A stretch of DNA of 64,000 bases, from contig NZ_CP026652.1 of assembly GCF_002946835.1 (NCBI RefSeq), positions 5,766,001 to 5,830,000 on the forward strand, read 5' to 3'. This DNA is from Streptomyces dengpaensis (GTDB taxonomy: Bacteria; Actinomycetota; Actinomycetes; Streptomycetales; Streptomycetaceae). The notes below the pieces were generated by a model. The model saw only the letters and a program-made list of their open reading frames with translations, was not told where the DNA came from and made no database searches. A program made the position numbers and the translations under genes. Of the stretch, positions 7,761 to 15,491 are shown piece after piece. Numbering within the stretch: the first letter of the stretch is position 1; each line of letters opens with the position of its first letter.

Positions 7761-9061
7761 TGAGCGCGATCCTGATCGCCTTCGCGCTGGCCATGCTGGC
7801 GTGGGTGCTCGTCCTCGGCGACCTGGTCCGGCGGCATCGCCCGGTCTGGCACTGGTACGTCACCGGATACCCGGTCACCGCCTGGCGGGTGCTGTATACC
7901 TGGCGCAAGGTCGCCACGCTCAACGACCTCGCGGTCTCCCGCCGTCCGCCGCGCGGGCTGCTCGGCGACGTGGTGGTCAAGGGTGATCCGCTGCGGCCGG
8001 TGACTCCGCGCCTGTCGTTCCCGCGCGCTACTGCCATGGGCCTGACCGTGACCGTGCGCCTGCACGCGGGCCAGACCCCGGCGACGTACATGAAGGCGTC
8101 CGATGCCCTCGTACATGCGTGGAAGGTCCACGCGGTACGGGTGACCTCGCCCGAACGCGGCCTCGTCCTGCTGACCGCCACGGCCAGCGATCCGCTTCAG
8201 CGGCCCGGCCTGGCAACCGCGCCCACCGCGCTGCTGTCCGCGCTCATCGGCGCGCTGGAGAGCGGCGGGGCGTGGGTGATGGACCTGCGTTTGGTGCCGC
8301 ACTGGCTCATAGCCGGGGCCACCCGCTCGGGCAAGTCGACGCTGCTGGCCCGGCTGATCACCCAACTCGCTCCGCAGCCCGTCGCCCTGGTCGGCATCGA
8401 CTGCAAAGGCGGCATGGAGCTTGGCCTGTTCGCCGGACGGCTGAGTGCTCTGACTACCTGTCGGCGTGAGGCGGTCGCGGTCCTGGCCGCGCTCGTCGTC
8501 GACATGCAGGACCGCATGCGCGCCTGCCGTGCGGCGGGCGTCCGCTCGATATGGGAGCTGCCTGACAAGGTGCGGCCGGTACCGGTCGTGGTGATCGTCG
8601 ACGAACTGGCGGAGCTGTACCTCTCCGACGGCAGACGCGAGAGCAGGGCGGAAGCCGAACAGTGCTCCACACTGCTGCTCCGCCTCGCGCAGCTCGGTGC
8701 CGCGCTCGGCATGCACCTGGTCGTCGCCGGACAACGCGTCGGCTCCGACCTCGGCCCCGGCGTCACCGCCCTGCGGGCCCAGCTCGGCGGCCGGATCTGC
8801 CATCGCGTCAACGACCCCGGCACAGCCGAAATGACCCTCGGAGACCTGAACAAGGACGCCGTGGCCGTCGCCCAAGCCATCACAGCGGAGGAACAGGGCG
8901 TGGCCGTCTGCACCGGCCCGGATGGCGGCTGGAGCCGCGCCCGTTCCCACCTCACCACCACCGAACAGGCCATGGCCACAGCACGCAAACACGCCGCCCT
9001 GACCCCGGAATTACCCGCCGTGGACCGCGCTCTTGCGGCGCTGGAAGGAGACGACAAGTGA
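7760..9061 (+). CDS. FtsK/SpoIIIE-type DNA translocase for conjugal transfer (TraB/TraSA-like)
   Basis: A 433-aa protein with an N-terminal hydrophobic segment (residues about 2-20), a linker, and an FtsK-type ATPase: Walker A GATRSGKST near residue 187 and Walker B VVVIVDELAEL near residue 276, followed by the arginine-containing region VVAGQRVGSDLG. In Streptomyces plasmids and AICEs a single protein of this type moves double-stranded DNA between mycelia. ATG 7760 overlaps the upstream stop. The gene contains a TTA codon at 9011-9013 (codon 418), so full translation may need the bldA tRNA. Its stop overlaps the GTG of the next small gene. Confidence 0.9.
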   Translation: MSAILIAFALAMLAWVLVLGDLVRRHRPVWHWYVTGYPVTAWRVLYTWRKVATLNDLAVSRRPPRGLLGDVVVKGDPLRPVTPRLSFPRATAMGLTVTVRLHAGQTPATYMKASDALVHAWKVHAVRVTSPERGLVLLTATASDPLQRPGLATAPTALLSALIGALESGGAWVMDLRLVPHWLIAGATRSGKSTLLARLITQLAPQPVALVGIDCKGGMELGLFAGRLSALTTCRREAVAVLAALVVDMQDRMRACRAAGVRSIWELPDKVRPVPVVVIVDELAELYLSDGRRESRAEAEQCSTLLLRLAQLGAALGMHLVVAGQRVGSDLGPGVTALRAQLGGRICHRVNDPGTAEMTLGDLNKDAVAVAQAITAEEQGVAVCTGPDGGWSRARSHLTTTEQAMATARKHAALTPELPAVDRALAALEGDDK

Positions 9062-9255
9062 TCAGCGAAGGTACGGCGTTCACGTTCGCGGTGATCTTCG
9101 GGATCATCACCGTCCTCCTCGTCCGCTCCCGCGACGTACGCGCCTGGGAAGCGGTCTGCGTCGGCCTCTTCGGCGTCTACCTGGGCCAGACCCCCGTGAT
9201 CTACACCGTCCACGGGTTGGTGACCTGGCTCATCACCGGCTTCTCCCACACCTGA
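9058..9255 (+). CDS. Small membrane protein of the transfer operon (65 aa), Spd-like
   Basis: The GTG at 9058 overlaps the stop of the translocase gene and is preceded by GGAAGGAG. The protein has two hydrophobic stretches, around residues 7-21 (AFTFAVIFGIITVLL) and 33-60 (VCVGLFGVYLGQ and VHGLVTWLITGF), with a short basic loop between. Small two-span proteins encoded here in Streptomyces plasmids are spread (Spd) proteins involved in movement of DNA within the recipient mycelium. That assignment rests on position and topology rather than sequence identity. Confidence 0.65.
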   Translation: MISEGTAFTFAVIFGIITVLLVRSRDVRAWEAVCVGLFGVYLGQTPVIYTVHGLVTWLITGFSHT

Positions 9256-9273
9256 GCAGGAAGGACAGACGTC

Positions 9274-9387
9274 ATGCCCATGCCTCGCGTGAGGTGCCCC
9301 CACTGCAAGGGCGACGGGGCCCGTAAGACCTGGACTGGACGGCTCCGCCGCTGCCGGGTCTGCCGGGGCACCGGAACCATCCGCTGA
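9274..9387 (+). CDS. Tiny DnaJ-type zinc-ribbon protein (37 aa)
   Basis: The ATG at 9274 follows a GCAGGAAGG ribosome binding region and encodes a 37-aa basic peptide. It has two CxxCxGxG motifs, CPHCKGDG near residue 8 and CRVCRGTG near residue 27, the pairing seen in one zinc centre of the DnaJ cysteine-rich domain. It lacks any J domain. The gene sits in tight register between the membrane protein and the replication initiator and is short enough to be missed by gene finders. Function is unknown. Confidence 0.7.
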   Translation: MPMPRVRCPHCKGDGARKTWTGRLRRCRVCRGTGTIR

Positions 9388-9431
9388 CTGGCGATCACCA
9401 CAACTCGCCACCCACGCAAGGAGTGATCCCC

Positions 9432-10933
9432 ATGCCCCACAACGCGCCACCCACCATCATCAGTGCCGCTGCGGCGGCCCACCCCGGAAGGTCACCACCA
9501 TCACCCCGGCCCTCACCGCGGCTGACAGGCGCGCCGTCCTCGACCGCGCGGCGCGCCTGCGCCAGCTCCCCGAAACAGACCGCGACGCCATACGCATCGC
9601 CCAAGAACCCCAGTACACAAGATGGTTGGAGCAGATCACCGCCACCGGCGGCTGCGCCCACCCCGTCCACCTCTCCGGCTCGACCACCACCCTGGACGCG
9701 GAAACCGGCGAGATCCTCCACCACTACGACACCCACGACGAACCCGGCGAACGGCTCTCCGTCCGCTGCCGCAACCGACGTGCCACCGTCTGCGCACCCT
9801 GCTCCCGCCTCCACGCGGGCGACACCTTCCACCTCGTCCGCGCGGGCCTGATCGGCGGCAAGAACGTTCCCGCCACGGTCCGCCACCGGCCCCGGCTCTT
9901 CATCACGCTGACCGCCCCGTCCTTCGGCGCGGTCCATCGTGCCGGGGAGCTGTGCCGACCGCGTCGCGACGGCGGCAGGTGCCAACACGGTCGCCCCATC
10001 AGCTGCGGCGCCGCCCACGACGCGACCGACCTTCTCGTCGGCCAACCCCTCTGCCCCGACTGCTACGACTACACAGCTCACGTGCTCTGGCACGCCAACG
10101 CGGGCAAGCTGTGGGACCGCTTCGTCATCGGCGTCCGCCGACACCTCGCCTCCTCGGTTGACCTCGTACAGTCCCGCTTCCCGGAACACGCCCGGCTGTC
10201 TTTCGCGCGCGTCGCGGAGTACCAGCGGCGGGCGGCCGTCCACGTGCACGCCGTCGTCCGCCTCGACGGCCCGGCCGGTCCGGACGACGAACCCCCTGCC
10301 TGGGGCACTGCGGACCGACTCAGCGACGCCGTACGTGCCACGGCCCGGCGGCTCCTGGTCCGCACGCCTCACAGCCCCGCCGTGGGTGAGTTGGCACTCC
10401 GCTGGGGCGTCCAGGTCGACGCCCGTCCGCTGCGCGCCGACGGTGCCGGACTCGACGACGACGCTGTGGCCGCGTACGTGGCCAAGTACGTCACCAAGGG
10501 GGCGGGCGACACAGGCGCCGGCACCGACCATAGGGTCTCCACCTGGGACGACATCGACATGGCACCCGTGAGCGAACACGTCCGCACCCTCATGCGAACC
10601 TGCTGGCGCCTCGGCGGCCTCCCCGAGTACGCGCCGCTGCGCCTGCGCACCTGGGCTCATACGCTCGGCTACCGGGGCCACATCCTCACCAAGTCCCGCG
10701 CCTACTCGACGACGTACGCGGCTCTGCGTGCCGAACGCGCCCACCACGTCGGCCATTCCGACATTCCCAGCACGGTCACAGATGCGCACTGGCGCTACGT
10801 CGGCTCTGGTCACACCCCCGGCGCCGCTCTCATCGCGGCCGGGATCGCCGAAGACCTTGCAGAGTCCCGGCGGATCGGCGCAGACGCGAGGCAAGAGGGG
10901 GGTGGGGCCAATTACCCCTCTGCCCGAACCTGA
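9432..10933 (+). CDS. RepSA-type replication initiator, N-terminal part out of frame
   Basis: The main frame encodes an initiator of the pSAM2 RepSA/rolling-circle type: cysteine-rich segments (CAPCSRLHAGD; CPDCYDY), a metal-binding HVHAVVRLDG (HUH-like) and YVAKYVTKG, where the tyrosine/lysine motif is the likely nicking site. The conserved N-terminal region (AVLDRAARLRQLPETDRDAI) is in the same frame but has no ATG, GTG or TTG ahead of it. A good ATG at 9432 (MPHNAPPTIISAAAAAHP) is in another frame that would join if one C were added to the C-run at 9482-9485. Either the gene has a one-base deletion or sequencing error, or translation begins at TTG 9626 and yields a 435-aa product. Confidence 0.8.
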
Positions 10934-11036
10934 GCCCAGGGACGACGGGACTGTGAGCCTGATCGACAGTGAGATCGTGATCGTGGATGAGGACGGCACG
11001 GAAGAACCGTTCGACGCCACGTCGTGGTTCGAGTGA
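10902..11036 (+). CDS. Small acidic protein (44 aa) between repSA and int
   Basis: GTG 10902 sits immediately after a purine-rich GAGGGG region and overlaps the end of the initiator gene in another frame. The product is strikingly acidic at its C-terminus (SEIVIVDEDGTEEPFDATSW) with a Pro-rich start. No helix-turn-helix is visible. Element accessory genes such as excision factors usually lie between rep and int, so this is one candidate for the recombination directionality factor, but its sequence does not resemble any known one that I can recognise. Confidence 0.45.
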   Translation: MGPITPLPEPEPRDDGTVSLIDSEIVIVDEDGTEEPFDATSWFE

Positions 11037-11100
11037 CACACGAAGCCGCCTGCCCCTGCACACGGGGAAGGCGGCTGTGTTCGTGTGCGGCTGGGCAGTG

Positions 11101-12714
11101 TCAGAGGGCTTCCGCGAAGTCGTCCTCTCGGATCACGAGCCGCTCGCGTACGTCCTTCGGGATCAGCAGACGGAGGTGCACTTTCGGGGCTCGCACCCTC
11201 GGCACCTTCGTGCGGGTGACCTCGCACCGGATGCCGACTCGGTACAGGTCTGCGGCCATGGCTTCCATGCCGCCTTCCTGCCAGTGCTCGCGGAAGGTCT
11301 TCCCGTCGTGGACGTTGACCCATCGGTCCTGTGCCGTCTCGGGGTCGATGGCTTCCAGTTCCCCGATGAGCTTGTCGAGCGTCGCCTCTGCCTGCTCCTT
11401 CGTGAACCGGGTCTTCGTGTACCGGCCCCCGGGTTCGAGTTCCTTCATGTAGAGCGCGATGGACTCTTGAAGGCGCTTGATCTCTCGGCGTACTTCGGCG
11501 CCCTCGGCGTACTGGCGAACCTGTACGGGGAAGTCGCCGAGAACCTTGAGCACGTCCTCCACGAGGCGCTCGTAGACCTGCTCGGGGTTGGGTGCGCCGA
11601 GTCCGCCGCTCTTGCAGTTGCGGCAGCGTAGGTAGTGGTAGGTCCCGTACGTGTTGTTCGTGATCTGTACGGTCATGTTCGTCTTGCAGTCGGCGCACAA
11701 GAGGACGCCGAGGAAGTGGGTTGCTCCGCCGACACGGCGCGGAGGCTGGTTTTTCTTGCGCTTGTCGAGAGCTGCGCCGAGGGTTTCGAACTCCTCCTCA
11801 GTGAAGACCGGGGGAGCAACCTTGATCGGCCTGCCGTCCTTGCCGAGGATCGGTTTCGAGCGCCGTTGTCCACCGTGCTTGTCCTCCTCTACTCGGTAGC
11901 CGAGGAGTGCAGGGTTACGGAGGCGGCGGTGAAGTGTTGCCACGGTGAGTCCCTGGCTCATGAGTCCGGATCGCTTCAGGCAGCGCACCATGAACCGGGC
12001 GGAGCGTCCTCGAAGTGCCATGCGTCGAGCCCAGTGCAGCGCCTTGTACGCCTGGGGATCTATGACGAGAACGAGTTTCCCTGACTCGTCGTCATCCGTT
12101 ACGTAGCCGAAGGCCGGTTTACCGATGATCCAGTCTTCTTGAGTCTTCGCGTAGTCCCACAGACTCATGACCCGGGTAGAGGTGTTGGCCGCTTCGATCT
12201 CGGCGATACCACCAATGATCGTGACCATGATCTTTCCGGCTGTCGTCGTGAGATCAAGGCTGTCGTTCTTCGAGACGAGGTTCTTCCCGCGCTTCAGGCT
12301 CCACTCGATCATCGTTGAGAGGTCAGAGAGGCGGCGTACGAAGCGGTCCAGCTTCCAGAAGAGGATCTCGTCGAACTCGGGGGAGCGGTTGTTCAGCCAG
12401 TCTCCGAGTTTCTTCCTCTTCCATGGCGGCACCTTCGTTGCCGACACGTTCAGATCCGAAGCGACACCGACGACTCGACAGCCGCGCTCCCTGGCCAGGA
12501 TGCGAAGGTCAAGTTCCTGCCGTACTGGCGACGTCGTGTCATCGGTCAACACAGACAAGCGGATAGATAGGAGAGCCCGAGGAGCGTCCTCGGGTAACAG
12601 GGACTCGGCCCGCTTCAGCTCCGCTAACAGAGCAAGGTCGGCCTCGGTCCACTCGGCTTCCACGCTGTAGGCCGCTCGGTCTGCCACGAGTCGGCGCTGT
12701 CCTCGTTTCCTCAT
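11101..12714 (-). CDS. Large serine integrase (serine recombinase)
   Basis: A 537-aa recombinase. The N-terminal catalytic domain has the active serine in SIRLSVLTD (about residue 54) and the conserved FWKLDRFVRR segment near residue 120. The recombinase domain follows, then a zinc-ribbon pair (CADC and CRNC, about residues 340-370) and a coiled-coil stretch (EVRREIKRLQESIALYM) typical of phage-type integrases. The start at 12714 is the first methionine of the conserved opening; no good ribosome binding site precedes it. Two TTA codons occupy positions 30 and 40. Its gene ends about 50 bp from attR, the usual place for an integrase beside attP. Confidence 0.9.
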   Translation of the reverse strand: MRKRGQRRLVADRAAYSVEAEWTEADLALLAELKRAESLLPEDAPRALLSIRLSVLTDDTTSPVRQELDLRILARERGCRVVGVASDLNVSATKVPPWKRKKLGDWLNNRSPEFDEILFWKLDRFVRRLSDLSTMIEWSLKRGKNLVSKNDSLDLTTTAGKIMVTIIGGIAEIEAANTSTRVMSLWDYAKTQEDWIIGKPAFGYVTDDDESGKLVLVIDPQAYKALHWARRMALRGRSARFMVRCLKRSGLMSQGLTVATLHRRLRNPALLGYRVEEDKHGGQRRSKPILGKDGRPIKVAPPVFTEEEFETLGAALDKRKKNQPPRRVGGATHFLGVLLCADCKTNMTVQITNNTYGTYHYLRCRNCKSGGLGAPNPEQVYERLVEDVLKVLGDFPVQVRQYAEGAEVRREIKRLQESIALYMKELEPGGRYTKTRFTKEQAEATLDKLIGELEAIDPETAQDRWVNVHDGKTFREHWQEGGMEAMAADLYRVGIRCEVTRTKVPRVRAPKVHLRLLIPKDVRERLVIREDDFAEAL

Positions 12715-12761
12715 GCTGACCAGCGTAGGGATAGTTTTAGAGGTTTTTCCATATGCCCGGC

Positions 12762-12772
12762 GATGGACACTT
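12762..12772 (+). repeat. attR core, shared 11-bp direct repeat
   Basis: GATGGACACTT identical to 1341-1351. Leftward sequence is element (upstream of int); rightward sequence is the original 3' end of the radical SAM gene. Confidence 0.8.
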
Positions 12773-12852
12773 CCATCCAGATCGGCCCGACGGGCAAGAA
12801 GCTGCTGCCGCTGACCGTCAAGCAGCCCGCGAACAGCGGGCACGCCCACTGA
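12763..12852 (+). pseudogene. Displaced native 3' end of the radical SAM gene
   Basis: From ATG 12763 the frame reads MDTSIQIGPTGKKLLPL and ends in NSGHAH, then TGA at 12850-12852. This matches the C-terminus at 1342-1434 in 18 or so of 29 positions and is clearly the original host end. It has no promoter of its own and is not expected to be expressed. Joining 1-1350 to 12772 onward rebuilds an uninterrupted gene followed directly by its terminator. Confidence 0.85.
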
Positions 12853-12899
12853 GGTACGAGTGAGTGCGGGTCGGCTGGCGGCCCACCAGCGGACCGGCC

Positions 12900-12945
12900 G
12901 CAACACGGAAGCCCCTCCCCGATCAGGGAGGGGCTTCCGTGTTGC
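12900..12945. terminator. Strong bidirectional terminator, original radical SAM terminator
   Basis: A perfect 20-bp stem (12900-12919 with 12926-12945) encloses the loop CGATCA. It lies 48 bp after the stranded native 3' end of the radical SAM gene, so in the unoccupied site it would end that transcript. The element has separated the gene from it. Confidence 0.85.
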
Positions 12946-12962
12946 GGTGGCCAGGTGAGGGA

Positions 12963-13133
12963 TCAGGTGCCGACGCGTGTGCTCGCGCCCGCCCCGGCGT
13001 CCAAGCGCAGCTTGGCGGGGCTTACCACGCCCGTCGCCATGATCAGCGCTAGCGAGGCCAGCACGCCGGCCTTCCTGAACCTGTCTCGCGCCACTGGGCC
13101 CAGCAGCGAGGTCGTCCTGTTCGCTGGACTCAT
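12963..13133 (-). CDS. Small basic membrane or secreted peptide (56 aa), hypothetical
   Basis: ATG 13133 (complement) has AAGGAG seven bases upstream; the ATG at 13139 is too close to it. The protein has a basic start (MSPANRTTSLLGPVARDRFR) and one hydrophobic segment around residues 25-38 (VLASLALIMATGVV), then a short polar tail. It could be a single-span membrane peptide or an exported peptide with a weak signal. No family is recognised. It reads toward the terminator at 12900-12945. Confidence 0.5.
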   Translation of the reverse strand: MSPANRTTSLLGPVARDRFRKAGVLASLALIMATGVVSPAKLRLDAGAGASTRVGT

Positions 13134-13202
13134 GTACATGCTCCTTGCGTCAACTGGATCGGGCCGTGTCCCGAATCCAGTCAGAGCTTGAAGTGTGCAC
13201 AT

Positions 13203-13409
13203 GGCTCTGATTGGCGCGCCCCGTCGGAACGTGCACGCATATCGGCAAATCGGAATAATCGGCCGCTCTAGATGGGGTAATGGGCAATAAATTGATGTGA
13301 TGTCAAGCTCGCGGGGATCAAATCGGCGCGCCGATCCGGCCCGCCTTCCGTATGGAGGGAGCCCTCAGGATCCGGCGTCGTACGGCTGCGGGTGACTTTG
13401 CGAGGAGCC
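13203..13409. other. Intergenic gap, low in features
   Basis: This stretch, part of the 370-bp gap before terD, is more AT-rich around 13230-13310 (for example GGCAATAAATTGATGTG), which suits a promoter for the reverse-strand peptide gene. I see no gene. Confidence 0.3.
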
Positions 13410-13442
13410 GCGGCCCGGGCGCCACGTGGTCGCCCGGGCCGC
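13410..13442 (-). terminator. Terminator downstream of terD
   Basis: A perfect 12-bp GC stem, GCGGCCCGGGCG (13410-13421) with its complement at 13431-13442, around a 9-nt loop. It lies about 60 bp after the terD stop codon on the reverse strand. Confidence 0.7.
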
Positions 13443-13503
13443 AGGGGTCCGGTACTGCTCGCCAGGTGCCGCTCGCCGCTTGTCGCGACCCGGCGACGGC
13501 GAA

Positions 13504-14088
13504 CTACTTGCTGACGGCGAAGCGCATCAGCGCGTGTTCGTCGCCCTGCTTGATCTTCCCCGTGACGTTGATGACCTCGAGCTTCCAACTGCCGTCGACC
13601 CGCACGGCCTTGGCCACTGCGCAGCCGTTGTCGTGGGTGAGCAGGCTCGGCCAGATGTCGGCGACCTGCTGGGAGCTGCCCCCGGTCGAGTCGTACACCT
13701 TGAAGCTGATGTTGCGCGCCTTCTGGAAGGAGCTGCCCTTCTTGTACGCGGCGGCGACGAACACGATCGCCGTGACGTTGGGCGGCATCCGGGAGAACTC
13801 GACCGTCACCGTCTCGTCGTCGCCGGTCCCGCGGCCGGTCTGGTTGTCGCCGCTGTGGACCAAGGCGCCGTTGCCCATGGGGTCGAGCGAGTCGAGGCCC
13901 GCGAGGCGCACCGGCTCCGCACCCTGCATCGCGATGGCGATCAGGTCGAGGTCGGTACCGGTCTTGCGGCGGAGCATGCCCACCACACCGCCGCTGCTGC
14001 CGGAGGTGGGATCCCAGGACACGCCGATGGACAGATGGGTCACTCCGTCCAGATCCGCCGGGCCGTCTTCCTTCGTGAGCGTAATCAT
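13504..14088 (-). CDS. TerD-family stress protein
   Basis: A 194-aa cytoplasmic protein of the TerD/TelA calcium-binding family. It shows the characteristic opening MITLTKEDGPADLDGVTHLSIGV (quoted only in part by family convention), a repeated beta framework, the segment GDNQTGRGTGDDETV that includes acidic calcium ligands (about residues 81-95), and the C-terminal CAVAKAVRVDGSWKLEVI. Length is normal. Streptomyces carries many TerD paralogs linked to differentiation and envelope stress; no tellurite gene cluster surrounds this one. GAGG lies eleven bases before ATG 14088, and a hairpin terminator follows at 13410-13442. Confidence 0.9.
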   Translation of the reverse strand: MITLTKEDGPADLDGVTHLSIGVSWDPTSGSSGGVVGMLRRKTGTDLDLIAIAMQGAEPVRLAGLDSLDPMGNGALVHSGDNQTGRGTGDDETVTVEFSRMPPNVTAIVFVAAAYKKGSSFQKARNISFKVYDSTGGSSQQVADIWPSLLTHDNGCAVAKAVRVDGSWKLEVINVTGKIKQGDEHALMRFAVSK

Positions 14089-14258
14089 GCGTGGATCATC
14101 CTCTTGGTGACGGGACTACGACAGGAAAAGTGTGCCTGGAACTTCGCGAAATGCGCCTGGAACTTCTGGAGTTCACCGCACCTGGGCGATCAGTTGCCGT
14201 TTTGTTGCGAAGTGCCGAGCACTGCATCCGGCGCAGTCGATGTCGCGTCTACCCGGGC

Positions 14259-15443
14259 ATGGAGATCGAAAAGCCGTCCGGCCCGCAGCCCGCGGAGCGC
14301 GCCGAGGGATGCCTCGCCGTCGCGATCCGCGTCCCCGTACGCATCGTGGTGCTCGTCCTGGTCGTGCCGGTGCGGATGGTGTGGGACGCGCTCGTCGTCG
14401 GCGGGCGGTTCCTGCGGGACACCGTGCTGCGGCCGGTGGGGCGGGCCCTGGCGTGGGCGGCGTGGGCGGTGTTCGTCTTGCCGTGGGTGACGCTGTGGCG
14501 GTACGTGCTGGTGCCGGCCGGCAGGGGGCTGGCGTGGCTCGGGCATGTGCTGCTCGTCGTGCCCGCGGTGTGGCTGTACCGGACGGTGCTGACACCGCTC
14601 GGGCAGGCGATCGCCTGGGCGGCGCGGGGGACTTGGGCCGGGCTCGCCTGGCTGGGGTGCGGGATCGGCGCCGGGGTCGCGTGGGCGGCTCGGGGGATCG
14701 GCGTCGCACTCGCGTTGGTGTACGTGCGGCTGCTCACGCCCGTCGGGCACGCGATCGCCTGGCTGTTCAAGGGACTTGGGCTGGTGCTCGCGGCCGTCGG
14801 GCTCGGGGTGTACACGGCCGTGGCCTGGCTGGTGCGGTATCTCTTCGTCGTACCGGCCCTGTGGTTGTACGAGTGGGTCCTCGCGCCCGTCGGCCGGGCG
14901 ATCGCCTGGCTGGCGCTGGGGCTCGTGTGGCTCGTACGGATGATCTTCACCGGGATCGGTGCCGCGCTCTACTGGACGCTGCGCATCCTGCTGGTGCTGC
15001 CCGCGCTCGCCGTATGGCGGTGGGTGCTCGTACCGATCGGGCGCTTCCTCGCCGTCATCGGGAGGGAGACCGGCGAGGCGCTCGGGCACGCCTGGCGCGT
15101 CGCCGGGCACATCTCGCTCGCCGTCGGCCGGTTCCTGGGGCGACTCTTCCGGTGGATCTTCGTGGAGCCGGTGCGCTGGGTGTATCAGGCCGTGCTGACG
15201 CCCGTCGGGCATGCCGTACGGAACACCGTCCTGCGGCCCGCCACCGAGGCCGCGCGCAGCGTGGGACGGGCGACACGGCAGGCCCTGACCGACGCCCGCG
15301 ACTCCGCCCGGCAGGCACGCGCCGACTTCCGGCGGATGCTCTTCGGGACGCCTCGGGAGCCGCAGCCCGTGGACCGGCGGGAACCAACGGCTGGTGGGAC
15401 ACGTACTCTAGGTAGCAGTACGACCGCTCTCACGAAGGACTGA
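14259..15443 (+). CDS. Repeat-built membrane protein of unknown function
   Basis: A 394-aa protein made largely of repeated hydrophobic units built around the core L(x)PVGR(A/x)IAW. Copies read VLRPVGRALAW, VLVPAGRGLAW, VLTPLGQAIAW, LLTPVGHAIAW, VLAPVGRAIAW, VLVPIGRFLAV and VLTPVGHAVRN, spaced about 35-75 residues apart and joined by Trp/Leu/Val-rich segments. The last 70 residues are charged and helix-like (RQALTDARDSARQARADF). ATG 14259 lacks a strong ribosome binding site. It precedes the TIGR03936 gene by seven bases plus, and the two may be cotranscribed. No enzyme motif is visible; membrane-associated amphipathic repeats are more likely than a transporter. Confidence 0.75.
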   Translation: MEIEKPSGPQPAERAEGCLAVAIRVPVRIVVLVLVVPVRMVWDALVVGGRFLRDTVLRPVGRALAWAAWAVFVLPWVTLWRYVLVPAGRGLAWLGHVLLVVPAVWLYRTVLTPLGQAIAWAARGTWAGLAWLGCGIGAGVAWAARGIGVALALVYVRLLTPVGHAIAWLFKGLGLVLAAVGLGVYTAVAWLVRYLFVVPALWLYEWVLAPVGRAIAWLALGLVWLVRMIFTGIGAALYWTLRILLVLPALAVWRWVLVPIGRFLAVIGRETGEALGHAWRVAGHISLAVGRFLGRLFRWIFVEPVRWVYQAVLTPVGHAVRNTVLRPATEAARSVGRATRQALTDARDSARQARADFRRMLFGTPREPQPVDRREPTAGGTRTLGSSTTALTKD

Positions 15444-15491
15444 ACGACACTGGGCAAGCGACAGCCCGAAGGCCCGCCGCCCGCACCCGCG

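Larger units (their letters stand above)
1341..12772. mobile_element. Integrative conjugative element of the AICE type with a large serine integrase
   Basis: The element is bounded by the direct repeat at 1341-1351 and 12762-12772, about 11.4 kb apart. It contains the hallmark actinomycete ICE modules in order: GntR regulator (6473-7252), SCO3933-type protein (7416-7760), FtsK/TraB translocase (7760-9061), small membrane protein (9058-9255), RepSA-type initiator (9432-10933) and integrase (11101-12714). The left half is cargo: a phosphotransferase, an XRE-TPR pseudogene and an HATPase. Most characterised AICEs (pSAM2, SLP1) use a tyrosine integrase and a tRNA 3' end; this one uses a serine recombinase and a protein-coding gene. 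Two frameshifts (about 4130 and about 9483) raise doubt about whether every module still works. Confidence 0.9.
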
